Origin: Xanthobacteraceae bacterium
Lineage (GTDB): Bacteria; Pseudomonadota; Alphaproteobacteria; Rhizobiales; Xanthobacteraceae
Assembly (NCBI GenBank): GCA_030037065.1
Contig: JASHRW010000426.1
Location: forward strand, 1 to 39,988
Length of the DNA stretch: 39,988 nt
Reading direction: 5' to 3'
Shown: positions 18,534-27,523 of the stretch, one piece after another
Position numbering within the stretch: the stretch's first letter is position 1
How the letters are laid out: every line of letters starts with the position of its first letter
Program-made: the position numbers and the translations under genes
The notes under the pieces: model-generated
Told to the model about the DNA's origin: nothing
Database searches by the model: none
What the model saw: only the letters and a program-made list of their open reading frames with translations

Positions 18534-19394
18534 TCACCTCGGCGGCTTGTGTGCCAGCCAGCGGCCAGCCTCGGCGGCGGCGAACAAATCCGAGAGCGCG
18601 GCATTGAACGCAGCCGGCTCCTCGCTATTGATGTTGTGGCCGGAGCGCGGCACGACCAGTAACGCCGCACTGGGGACGACGCGCTTGAGAAACACGCTGC
18701 CTTCGAGGCAGGGATCGTCCTCGTCGCCGGCGATGATGAGCAGCGGCACCGCGTATTTCTTCAGGTCCGCCTGCATGTCCCAGAACGTCGGGCGCCTGGC
18801 TTGCACCATGGTCATGGTCAGCGCGTGGCCCTGCGCCGAATGCTCGGCGAGCATCTGCGCAAACTCGGCGTAGCCGCGCGGGTCCTTGTGCTTGTGCGCG
18901 TGGCGCATCGGCTGGTCGCCATAGATCGCCGCCGCCTCCGCCATGCCTTTCTCGGTGAACATCCGCGCGGTGTCGGCGGCGACCTTGCGCATATTCTCGC
19001 GCGCTGCCGGATCGGGCAACGAGCCCCAGCCGCAGCCGGCGGCGGTCACCGAGATGCAGCGTTGCGGATTTTTGATGCCGACGTGCAGCGCGGTGTAGGC
19101 GCCCATCGAATGACCTACCACGTGCGCGCGGTCGATGCCGAGCGCATCCATCAGCGCGATCACGTCGCTGCGCAAAATGTCTTGGCCGTAGCGCGCCGGA
19201 TCGCTCGGCACGTCGGAGGGTGGGTAGCCGCGCTGACTGTAGGTGACGCAGCGATGCAGCCGGGAGAAGTAGCGCATCTGCGGCTCCCAGGTGCGGTAAT
19301 CGCCGGCGTATTCATGGACGAACACCACCGGCGTGCCGCTGCCGGCTTCTTCATAATAAAGGCCGGTGCCGTCGGCTGTTTTGATCTTCAGCAT
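18534..19394 (-). CDS. Alpha/beta hydrolase
   Basis: 286 aa; GTPVVFVHEYAGDYRTWEPQM; HVVGHSMGAYTALHVG nucleophile elbow; C-terminal RSGHNINSEEP. Confidence 0.9.
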   Translation of the reverse strand: MLKIKTADGTGLYYEEAGSGTPVVFVHEYAGDYRTWEPQMRYFSRLHRCVTYSQRGYPPSDVPSDPARYGQDILRSDVIALMDALGIDRAHVVGHSMGAYTALHVGIKNPQRCISVTAAGCGWGSLPDPAARENMRKVAADTARMFTEKGMAEAAAIYGDQPMRHAHKHKDPRGYAEFAQMLAEHSAQGHALTMTMVQARRPTFWDMQADLKKYAVPLLIIAGDEDDPCLEGSVFLKRVVPSAALLVVPRSGHNINSEEPAAFNAALSDLFAAAEAGRWLAHKPPR

Positions 19395-19409
19395 GTTTCC
19401 CCTCCCCGA

Positions 19410-20261
19410 TCAGCGTCGCGTAATGGCGCGTGCCGCATCGCCGAGCGCTTCGACCGCCCCGTCGCCGGCGTCGAAGATCGCCAGAACGCGGCACGGGCAG
19501 GCCTCCAGACCTTCGTAGCGCCAAGGAAAGGCGCCGATGACGCAGCGCTTGCCGAGCACGCTTGGCAGATCGCCGCCCAGATTCTCGGCGTGGAGCAGTC
19601 CTTCTTGGAACGCGTAATTGTGGAACGGAAACACGTCGGTCCGCACTTTGCGGCCTGAGCGCTTATGCACGTATTCGAAGGTACCGAAATACTCGGCCGG
19701 CGGCTTGCCCATGACCTTCTCGAATTCGCGGGCGATGTCCGGCCGCATAGTGCGAATGGACGTGTTCATCGGGTGGTCGCAGGAGCCGGTGTCCATACCA
19801 AACCATTTGATCTTCTTTTTCAGCATCCATTCGAGCGTGGCGAAGGTCGGCCCCGGGTGATAGCAGAAATAGCGCACCAGATCCTGTTGGCGCTGTCCTT
19901 CGTAATATTTTTGCCAGCCGGTGTGCAGAATGAGAATGTCGCCTTCGCGGATATCGGCGCCGGTTCTTTCGATCATCTCCGGCGTGATGGCTGTCCAGTC
20001 CGTCACCTGCGGCTCAAGATCGACGACAACGCCGTGATTGATCAAATAGTCGAGCGGCAGCGAGGCCATGTCACCCGAGCGACCGTCAGTGGCGTGCATC
20101 GCGCCGTCAAAATGCGTGCCGGCATGTAGCGACGTTTCGATGCGCTGCGCCACGATGCCGACCGTCTGCAGGTTCTGCGCGTAATACATTTTGTTGCCGG
20201 CATATCCGACCCAACCGGGCGTGTGGATGCTCATCGTGTGAGAGAGGTCGACGATCTTCAT
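19410..20261 (-). CDS. Cyclase-family metal-dependent hydrolase (kynurenine formamidase/isatin hydrolase-like fold)
   Basis: 283 aa; ETSLHAGTHFDGAMHATDG motif; DLSHTMSIHTPGWVGY. Confidence 0.87.
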   Translation of the reverse strand: MKIVDLSHTMSIHTPGWVGYAGNKMYYAQNLQTVGIVAQRIETSLHAGTHFDGAMHATDGRSGDMASLPLDYLINHGVVVDLEPQVTDWTAITPEMIERTGADIREGDILILHTGWQKYYEGQRQQDLVRYFCYHPGPTFATLEWMLKKKIKWFGMDTGSCDHPMNTSIRTMRPDIAREFEKVMGKPPAEYFGTFEYVHKRSGRKVRTDVFPFHNYAFQEGLLHAENLGGDLPSVLGKRCVIGAFPWRYEGLEACPCRVLAIFDAGDGAVEALGDAARAITRR

Positions 20262-20273
20262 GCAAATATCCCG

Positions 20274-21356
20274 CTATGCCGGCTGCAGAGAGGGCGCGAG
20301 TGCGATCTCGCAGAGCTGTGTCACCGGCTCCGGCAGCTCGGCGCCGGTGACATCGTAGCCGATGGTGCGCAAAAGTCCGCGGGCCGGACACATGGCGGCG
20401 GCGAGTCGCGTATAGGGATTAAGCACCGGCGCGCGCACCCAGTCGAAGCCGCGATCGGCAAGCGAGCCACCCCAGCCAACCAGCGACTCGCGGCGGGCGC
20501 GGCTGAAGCCTGCGGCTTCGGCGAACGAAGACTTGAGGAAGCGGCGGGTGCCGATCCGCCCTTCCCAGCGCGGCCGCTCCGGCAGCCAATCGTTGGCGGC
20601 GCTGGTGTCGTCCTCACGGGTGACGAAGCCCGTCTCAGTCCGCTCGATCACGCAATTTTCATGGGCCGCGCAGCCGATCAGCGTGAAAATTGCCGGACGC
20701 GCGATCGGCATTGTCTCCAGCACGCGCCGCGCGGCGCCGTAATCGCCGCAGATTTCAAACGTGTGGCGCAGAAGCTGATCCGGTGGCATGCGATCCGTAC
20801 ACTTCCAGCCGGCGAGCATATTCACCGCGAAGTCGTAAGGACGCAGCCATGGATGCGCGGTCCGGCGCCGCATCGGCGCCTGGTTGATACAGGCGGCGAA
20901 GCGAAACGGCGCCATCGCGGTGAGCGTTCCCACATAGCCCGGCCAAGTAACGCTGAAGAAATCGCCGCCGACCCCGCGCATTCGCGCCACTGCGGCGTGA
21001 CGGCCGAGCCCGCGAAACGGCCAATCCAAGGTACGCACCAGCCACGGCGCGCCGTCATGTTCGCGCGCCAGCGAAGTGCAGGCCCATTGATACGAGGCGT
21101 TGAGCAGCCATACGCCGGAAAAGCCGAGGACATCGGCAATCTGCGCAATCTCCTGCACATAGGGCGAGCGCGACTGTTTCAGAAAGCGCCGCGCCGCTTT
21201 GTCGAACAGCGGCAGCGCCGGCATCAGCGAGGGCGGGAAAAAGCCGAGGCAGGCATCGCGCAACGCCCGCGCCTGCATGGCGCTTTGTTGCGCGTGAAGC
21301 GGCGGCCCGCCGTCGCGAATATCAATGACCGGAATTGCCGGCGCTGCGCCGTTCAT
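20274..21356 (-). CDS. Linear amide C-N hydrolase / acid ceramidase-NAAA-like Ntn hydrolase
   Basis: 360 aa; WACTSLAREHDGAPWLVRTLDWPFRGLGR resembles the autoprocessed Cys-Thr-Ser...R-x-L-D-W motif of the acid ceramidase/NAAA beta chain. Confidence 0.65.
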   Translation of the reverse strand: MNGAAPAIPVIDIRDGGPPLHAQQSAMQARALRDACLGFFPPSLMPALPLFDKAARRFLKQSRSPYVQEIAQIADVLGFSGVWLLNASYQWACTSLAREHDGAPWLVRTLDWPFRGLGRHAAVARMRGVGGDFFSVTWPGYVGTLTAMAPFRFAACINQAPMRRRTAHPWLRPYDFAVNMLAGWKCTDRMPPDQLLRHTFEICGDYGAARRVLETMPIARPAIFTLIGCAAHENCVIERTETGFVTREDDTSAANDWLPERPRWEGRIGTRRFLKSSFAEAAGFSRARRESLVGWGGSLADRGFDWVRAPVLNPYTRLAAAMCPARGLLRTIGYDVTGAELPEPVTQLCEIALAPSLQPA

Positions 21357-21544
21357 GAAGAAGCCGTGCTAGAATGCATTGCACGCCTCAATGTGGCTGC
21401 CTCAGTTCCAAGTCAAGCAAGTCATCAAGCAAAATTGTCGAATGGGGCTTGCGACCGCTTGCAATTGCCCGCCAAGGGAATGCAAAATCGCCTTGCAAGT
21501 TGGTTGCGGGGGGCGGTCTGCTGGCAATTCAAGGAGCGAAATAA

Positions 21545-21868
21545 ATGACGCACTTGAAGTCGGTCTTTGTCGCTGCGGCGATCGTCAGTGCCGCCATGAT
21601 CGGTGGCGCGTCGGCGATGCCGGCCACCAATCTCACCCCAACCGTTCAAACAGCACCCGGATTGCAATCCGGCCTGCAGCAGGTCCGCTGGGTCTGCCAC
21701 TATGGGTGCTGGCACCACCGGGGTCCCTGGTGGGGGCCGCGCATCTGGTGGCCGCGGATATGGTTGCCGCGTATCTGGTGGCGCCCTGGTCCTCCATGGT
21801 GGGGGCCGTGGGGCTGGCACCGTCATTATTATTGGCGGCATCATTACTGGCATCGCCGGTGGCGGTAG
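21545..21868 (+). CDS. Small secreted Trp/Arg/Pro/His-rich protein
   Basis: 107 aa; clear signal peptide VFVAAAIVSAAMIGGASAM; C-terminus GPWWGPRIWWPRIWLPRIWWRPGPPWWGPWGWHRHYYWRHHYWHRRWR; aaggagcgaaat upstream. Confidence 0.7.
   Translation: MTHLKSVFVAAAIVSAAMIGGASAMPATNLTPTVQTAPGLQSGLQQVRWVCHYGCWHHRGPWWGPRIWWPRIWLPRIWWRPGPPWWGPWGWHRHYYWRHHYWHRRWR
21737..21781 (+). repeat. 3 x 15-nt tandem repeat inside the Trp-rich CDS
   Basis: ccgcgcatctggtgg / ccgcggatatggttg / ccgcgtatctggtgg encoding PRIWW-PRIWL-PRIWW. Confidence 0.85.
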
Positions 21869-21901
21869 CCACAGCGACGCGGTGATAGGCGGCAAACCAG
21901 C

Positions 21902-22633
21902 CTACGCCACTTCCAGCAGCATCTCGGCAAGCCGCTCGGGCATGTCGATCATGACGTCGTGCCCGCACAGCACCCCGTAGGTCCGCCACGAGGGGTCGGC
22001 CTTCTTGGCGAGGTAGTACTTGTCGAAGGCCGGCTGCGGATATTGCGGCGCGCGGATGTAGATCTTTTTAGCCACGCGTTCGCGCGCGCCGGTGAGCTTG
22101 ATCGGCTGCAACTGCACGCCGACCGGGTGCGGCGTCAGTTTGGAGTCGACCCAGGCACGGTCCCTCTCGTTGACGCCGAATCTGGCAGCCGGTGGCGGGG
22201 GTTGAGAAATTTCGCCCTTGGCGACCGCCTCCATCGTGGCCTTGCGCGTAAAGTCGGAAGCGAGGTCGAGGCTTTTCTGGCCGTCCTCGGGCAAGAACGC
22301 ATCGATGAACACCGCTGCGGCAACCCGATCGAAGATTTGCTCGATCGCGCCGGATACCGGAAAGCCGGCATAAGAATGGGCGGCGAGCACGACGCCGCCG
22401 AGATCCTCCCACTTCACCAGATTCACGATATCCGCAATGTGGGTATCCAGGTTGATGTCACGGTGCAGGAGATGGGAGCGCTCGCCGAGCCCGGTCAGCG
22501 TCGGCGCAAAAACTCTGTGACCAGCTTTCTCCAAAAGATCGGCGACCCGGCGCCAGCACCAGCCACCATGCCATGCGCCGTGAACCAAAACGAAAGTCTT
22601 TCGCGCAGGAGTCGCCGCGCCGCCTGAAACCAT
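21902..22633 (-). CDS. Alpha/beta hydrolase (methylesterase/hydroxynitrile lyase-like)
   Basis: 243 aa; FVLVHGAWHGGWCWRRVADLLEKAGHRVFAPTLTGLGERSHLL; VVLAAHSYAGFPVSG; CGHDVMIDMPERLAEMLLEVA. Confidence 0.9.
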   Translation of the reverse strand: MVSGGAATPARKTFVLVHGAWHGGWCWRRVADLLEKAGHRVFAPTLTGLGERSHLLHRDINLDTHIADIVNLVKWEDLGGVVLAAHSYAGFPVSGAIEQIFDRVAAAVFIDAFLPEDGQKSLDLASDFTRKATMEAVAKGEISQPPPPAARFGVNERDRAWVDSKLTPHPVGVQLQPIKLTGARERVAKKIYIRAPQYPQPAFDKYYLAKKADPSWRTYGVLCGHDVMIDMPERLAEMLLEVA

Positions 22634-22654
22634 TGCCCAACCCCAGGTCTTATT

Positions 22655-23464
22655 TCAACGGTCGCGGATCTTGTCCATCAAGACCTTGTCCTGGCCGCCG
22701 TCGATCTCGATCATCGTGCCGTTGACGAAGAAAGCGAGATCGGAGGCGAGATAAGTGACCAGATTGGCAACCTCTTCACATTCGGCAATGCGGCCGAGAG
22801 GAATGCTCGACGGAGCCAGCTTGTCAGCTTCCTCGAAACTCAGATTCATATCGCGCGCCATCGCGTTGACGAGGCCGGTCCAGCGCTCGGTGCGCACCGG
22901 GCCGGGATTGACGGCGACAAAGCTGATATTGTCCTTACCGTACTGGCTCGCCAGCGACAGCGTCAGGTTTTGCCCGGCCGCATTGGCGGCGCCTGGCGCG
23001 ATCTCCCAGTAGGAGACTTTTACGCCGTCGTTGCCGATCAGGTTCACCACCCGGCCCTTCTTTTGCTTCTGCATGATCGGCAGAACGTGCTTCAAGCAGC
23101 GCACGTAGCCCATGAATTTGAGCTGCAGCGCGCCCGCCCAATCCTCCTCGCTCAGATGCTCGATGACCCCGCCAGGCGCCGATCCGGCATTATTGACGAG
23201 AATGTCGATCCGGCCCAAAGCGGCGTGCGCCTGCCGGATGAAATTCTCGGCGTCCGCCGGTTCGGTCAGGTCGGCAACGATGGGAACGATCTGACGATTG
23301 GTCGCCCGCGAAATCTCGGCGGCGGCCGCCTCAAGCGGCCCCTCGCGCCGCGCGCAGATGGCGACATCGACGCCTTCCTTGGCGAACGCCCAGGTAATCG
23401 CCTTGCCGATGCCCTCGCTGGCGCCGGTGACGGCCGCCTTCTTCCCGGTCATGCCCAAGTCCAT
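22655..23464 (-). CDS. SDR-family oxidoreductase
   Basis: Start MDLGMTGKKAAVTGASEGIGKAITWAFAKEG (TGxxxGIG) at 23464; ILVNNAGSAPGG (NNAG); 269 aa. Confidence 0.9.
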   Translation of the reverse strand: MDLGMTGKKAAVTGASEGIGKAITWAFAKEGVDVAICARREGPLEAAAAEISRATNRQIVPIVADLTEPADAENFIRQAHAALGRIDILVNNAGSAPGGVIEHLSEEDWAGALQLKFMGYVRCLKHVLPIMQKQKKGRVVNLIGNDGVKVSYWEIAPGAANAAGQNLTLSLASQYGKDNISFVAVNPGPVRTERWTGLVNAMARDMNLSFEEADKLAPSSIPLGRIAECEEVANLVTYLASDLAFFVNGTMIEIDGGQDKVLMDKIRDR

Positions 23465-23826
23465 CGCAATCCTCCCGACCCCATTCTTGACATTGCTTTT
23501 ATACCCGGCAAGCAAGCCAGAATGGCCGTGTGTGTCAACATCAGGCGCGGGTGGGATCTTAATGCTTACGATACCAAGCGCGCACCGGCGCGGCAGGAAG
23601 CGCCGCGCGCCCCGGTTGAGGCTATCAGAGCGGTGCCGAACCAAGGCTGTGTGGGGCACGCCAGCGCCAAACCATGGCGGCATGCGGACGATGCGGCGAA
23701 ACGGGCAAAAAAGTCAGCCACGCTCTATGGGAGAAAGCCCAAAAGTGTTTGGAGATCCTGCGCTGCCACAACTCGGTTGGGACGACCCATTGACGGCACG
23801 CCATCAAGATGGCCACGGCCATCCAT

Positions 23827-23862
23827 CATGCGTCAAAGAACTTTCATGCGTCCAAAAATTTT
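23827..23862 (-). repeat. 18-bp imperfect tandem duplication at the 3' end of the 23844-24641 CDS
   Basis: catgcgtcaaagaacttt / catgcgtccaaaaatttt, 15/18 matches. Confidence 0.8.
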
Positions 23863-24641
23863 CGCACCAACGGTTCGAGCACATCCAGCCGCTCGACCTG
23901 CGGAACGTGGCCGCAATCCTCGATGATTTCCACGCGTGCGCCGGGAATGCGGGCGGCGAATTCCTTGGCGTAAACCACCGAGATCAGCGCATCGTCCTCG
24001 CCCCAGACGATCAAGGTCGGCGCCTTGACCCGGTGCAGCCGCTTTTTCAGCCCCTTGTCGGGAATCGGCCAGACGAATTTTCCGGTGGCGCCGAGCGCCC
24101 AGACCAGATCGGCGGTGATCACCGCCACCTGTTTTGGATCGTCCGGCATTTTCAGCGCCGCCTGCACGGGCGGCGAGTCGAGATGCTTATATAAAGTCGC
24201 CACCAGCTTATCCGGCGGCATCAGCATATAGGGTGCGACCGGGGCGTCGTCACGCCACAGCCCGACCGGGTCGAGCAGCACCATCTTGCTGACGCGTTCG
24301 GGCCGATGCGCGGCGAACTCGCAGGCCATCATGCCGCCGAACGAGGTGCCGATCACCGGCACCGCACCGAGCCCGAGCGCATCGAAAAGCTCCTCGTAAA
24401 TCAGGAGGAGGTCCCACAAGCTTTCGACCGCGTAGATGGAGTCGCGCGCGGTTTCGCCGGTGCCAGGGTGGTGGGGCGCATAGACCGTGTAACGCCCGCA
24501 CAATCCCTCGACGAACGGGTCCCAGATCGGGCCACCCGCAGCGTGCAGATAGACGAGCGGCGGCCCGCTGCCGGCGGTTTTCACCTTGGCTTCGAAATTG
24601 CAGTGCTTGATCGAGATCGTCTTTATCGTGGAGGCAACCAT
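23844..24641 (-). CDS. Alpha/beta hydrolase
   Basis: 265 aa; GPPLVYLHAAGGPIWDPFVEGLCGRYTVYAPHHPGTGET; VIGTSFGGMMACEFA; DCGHVPQVERLDVLEPLVRKFLDA. Confidence 0.92.
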   Translation of the reverse strand: MVASTIKTISIKHCNFEAKVKTAGSGPPLVYLHAAGGPIWDPFVEGLCGRYTVYAPHHPGTGETARDSIYAVESLWDLLLIYEELFDALGLGAVPVIGTSFGGMMACEFAAHRPERVSKMVLLDPVGLWRDDAPVAPYMLMPPDKLVATLYKHLDSPPVQAALKMPDDPKQVAVITADLVWALGATGKFVWPIPDKGLKKRLHRVKAPTLIVWGEDDALISVVYAKEFAARIPGARVEIIEDCGHVPQVERLDVLEPLVRKFLDA

Positions 24642-24695
24642 GTTTCACATCCGCTGCTGCATTGAGGTGATCGCGGAACGCTCTGCGCAATCGCG

Positions 24696-25964
24696 TCAGG
24701 CCGTTGCCCTCTCGCGCTGTTGCGCTCCGCGCTTGCGCAGTGTCTTCGGCCACCAGTGATTTTCCCAATTCTGGTCTTCCCAGATTTTCTGCAAATGCGG
24801 GAGAACCTCGCGGCCGAACAGATCGATGTTCTTTTCCGCCTGGGCATGCGGCATGGAGCCGAACTGCAGCGCGACCATCAGGTGGCCGACATTGAGCCGC
24901 TTGGCCATGGCTTCGAGCTTGGCGCGAACCGTCGCCGGGCTGCCGACCACGACGAATTCCTTCTCGATCATGGCCTTCGCCTTCAGCGGTTTGAGATCGA
25001 CAGTGAAATCGCTGATTTGAATGAGGTCCTTACCGGAGAGAAAAATGTTCAACAGGCTCTTGTAGTCGGCGTTGCCTGGCGGAGAAATGTATCCGATCGG
25101 CAGATGCAGGAGCTTGTGATAGAAATATTCGACGTGCTTGCCGTATTCCTCTTCGGCCTTGCGGTCGGTTTCGGCAACGCCGACGATCTGGAGGAATGAC
25201 GCGCGATACGGATTGGCGTCCTTGCCCTTGGCCGCCGCGCGGGCCCAAAACCGGTCCATCACCTGTTCGGCCGATTTGCCGCCGAAATAGCTCAGATAGG
25301 CGTAGGGGAAATCCCGGTCATGGCAATAATCCCAGGTCGATGAACTGGCCGCGCCCGGGATCAAAACCGGCGGATGCGGCTCCTGCACCGGCCGCGGCCA
25401 CAGGTTCACTTTGGGCAACTGGTTGTACTTGCCGTTCCAGGCGAAGAATTCCTTGGCCGTCCATGCCTTGAGCATCAGGTCGACGCCCTCGCGCCAGCGC
25501 TCGCGATGCTCCATCGGCGTGATGCCGTTGCTGATCGACACGTCATTGCCCAGTCCAGTCGGCAGGCCGGCGATCAGCCGGCCGCCGCTGAGGCAATCGA
25601 GCACGGCATATTCCTCGGCAAGTCGAATGGGCGGACACGACGAAATGGTGGCGCCGAGCTGGACCAGCGCGACATGATCGAGGCCCTGGTCGCGCGTCAT
25701 CCTGGCCAGGGTGGCGCCGAACAAATTTGGATTGCACATGAAGCCGTAAGGATTCTGATGGTGTTCGTTGAGGCCGACGCCGTCAAAGCCGAGCTTTGCC
25801 GCCAGCATCAGTTCATCGATCGACCAGTTGTAATAATCGGTCACTTTGCTGGCGTCACCGTATTGCCACCACGGTGTATCGACCCATGCCGAGGCCAATC
25901 CCTTGGGGGGAAAGTCCGCGGGCAAATCGCGGTAGGGCATGAAATGAAACATCGTGACCTTCAT
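24696..25964 (-). CDS. LLM-class (luciferase-like) flavin-dependent oxidoreductase
   Basis: 422 aa; MKVTMFHFMPYRDLPADF; KLGFDGVGLNEHHQNPYGFMCNPNLFGATLARMT; RLAEEYAVLDCLSGGRLIAGLPTG. Confidence 0.92.
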   Translation of the reverse strand: MKVTMFHFMPYRDLPADFPPKGLASAWVDTPWWQYGDASKVTDYYNWSIDELMLAAKLGFDGVGLNEHHQNPYGFMCNPNLFGATLARMTRDQGLDHVALVQLGATISSCPPIRLAEEYAVLDCLSGGRLIAGLPTGLGNDVSISNGITPMEHRERWREGVDLMLKAWTAKEFFAWNGKYNQLPKVNLWPRPVQEPHPPVLIPGAASSSTWDYCHDRDFPYAYLSYFGGKSAEQVMDRFWARAAAKGKDANPYRASFLQIVGVAETDRKAEEEYGKHVEYFYHKLLHLPIGYISPPGNADYKSLLNIFLSGKDLIQISDFTVDLKPLKAKAMIEKEFVVVGSPATVRAKLEAMAKRLNVGHLMVALQFGSMPHAQAEKNIDLFGREVLPHLQKIWEDQNWENHWWPKTLRKRGAQQRERATA

Positions 25965-26012
25965 GGTCGCACCTCCGTGTCACACTTTTTGGCCGGACAT
26001 TGCCGATTCGGA

Positions 26013-27134
26013 TCAGAGCTTGCCGAAGCGAACGATCGGCTTGACGGTGAGTCCGCGTTCGCTGTCACTCGCCGCCTCGTTGATGTGGTCGAGCGGATAG
26101 AATTTGGTCAATCTGTCGAACGGGAAGCGGCCCTGCATATACAGGTCGACAAGCTGCGGAATGAATATGTCCGGCACGCTGTCACCCTCGATGATGCCGT
26201 ACAGCGTTTTCGACATCTGCATGAACTCGGTCACGTCGAGCTTGATATCGGTGCCGGGCGGCGCCGCGCCGACGATGCCGCACATGCCACGCACGCCGAG
26301 TGCGTCGACGGCTTGCCGCACGACTGGACTCAATGCCGTGGTCTCAAGACTGAAGGCAACGCCGCCGCCCGTGATCTCCTTGATTGCCGCCACGGGATCT
26401 TGCTCCTTGGCATCGACCGTATGCGTCGCCCCGACCTCTTTGGCGAGCGCAAGCCGCGCGGGCACGATGTCGACGGCGATGATCGTGGTCGCGCCGACGG
26501 CGCGCGCCGCCATCACGGCACTCAATCCGACCGCGCCCGCGCCGAACCCAGCGAAGGACGCGCCGGGGCCGACTTTGAGCGAATTCATCACCGCGCCGGC
26601 GCCGGTTTGGATGCCGCAGCCGAGCGGCCCTAGTAATTCAAGCGGCGCATCCTTGCGCACTTTCACGACATTGCGCTCATTGGCGAGCGCGAGCGTGCTG
26701 AACGACGATTGGCCGAAGAAGTGATCGTGCAGCTCTCCCTTGTCATCGCGCAGGCTGCGCGTGCCATCGACCCGCCCGCCGCTGAAATTATGCGCATTGA
26801 AGTTGAGACAGTTGGCAGGACGGCCTTCCTGGCACTGCCGGCAACGGCCACATGGCAAAAAGCTTAGGACCACGTGATCGCCAGGCTGCACCTTGGTGAC
26901 GGCCGCGCCCACGCTAGCAATGACGCCCGCGCCCTCATGCCCCAGCACGATCGGCTGCGGCACCGGATAGACCTGATCGCGCACGACCATATCGGTATGA
27001 CACATCCCGGTCGCGACAATGCGCACCAAGACCTCGTCAGCGCGCGGCGTTTCGAGCTGCAGCGTCTCGATGCTGAACGGACCGCCTTTACGGCGAACAA
27101 CAGCGGCGGTTACAGCATTCGACGAGGCCAGCAT
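26013..27134 (-). CDS. Zinc-dependent alcohol dehydrogenase (aryl-alcohol dehydrogenase-like MDR)
   Basis: Start MLASSNAVTAAVV at 27134 preferred; GMCHTDMVVRDQVYPVPQPIVLGHEGAGVIASVG; CGRCRQCQEGRPANC structural Zn site; FGAGAVGLSAVMAAR. Confidence 0.92.
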   Translation of the reverse strand: MLASSNAVTAAVVRRKGGPFSIETLQLETPRADEVLVRIVATGMCHTDMVVRDQVYPVPQPIVLGHEGAGVIASVGAAVTKVQPGDHVVLSFLPCGRCRQCQEGRPANCLNFNAHNFSGGRVDGTRSLRDDKGELHDHFFGQSSFSTLALANERNVVKVRKDAPLELLGPLGCGIQTGAGAVMNSLKVGPGASFAGFGAGAVGLSAVMAARAVGATTIIAVDIVPARLALAKEVGATHTVDAKEQDPVAAIKEITGGGVAFSLETTALSPVVRQAVDALGVRGMCGIVGAAPPGTDIKLDVTEFMQMSKTLYGIIEGDSVPDIFIPQLVDLYMQGRFPFDRLTKFYPLDHINEAASDSERGLTVKPIVRFGKL

Positions 27135-27383
27135 GACTTCTCTCCCCGATAGTCCGACGATCCGCCAAGCGGACCACAATGAATTTACCGCGGCAGAAGA
27201 GAAGCTCCTAGTGCCGCCGGCAATCGGCCTCATGGGCCGAACCGCCGCGCGGGGAGGAGCACTCCGGTTCTCGGCAGCGCGGATCGCCGCAGGCCGCGCC
27301 GATTGTTAGACGCGTTTCCCGCAATTGTTCCCACTCGGTCAAATCCGCGCCCTAAACTATTCCAGTCGAATGCAAAAGTCTTT

Positions 27384-27398
27384 GTTCGCTTTGCGAAC
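27384..27398. promoter_or_regulatory. Candidate IclR-family operator (GTTCG-N5-CGAAC)
   Basis: gttcgctttgcgaac, perfect 6-bp arms, in the divergent region between the ADH operon and ABC importer 1; same pattern as sites at 33982 and 34929. Confidence 0.5.
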
Positions 27399-27523
27399 GC
27401 ACGACAAGTTTCTGGACCGGCCATTTCGCATACGTTATGGTGCGCGCAATCACCATTTTTGTTCAATCTGGTTCACCGTCAAACGGGCGACGCCGCAAGA
27501 AACCACACTCGGGGAGGAAGATA

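Noticed and set aside
23625-23822. Possible transposase fragment on the minus strand
   Set aside because: 65-aa reading without a recognisable DDE or helix-turn-helix motif; no terminal inverted repeats or target duplication seen
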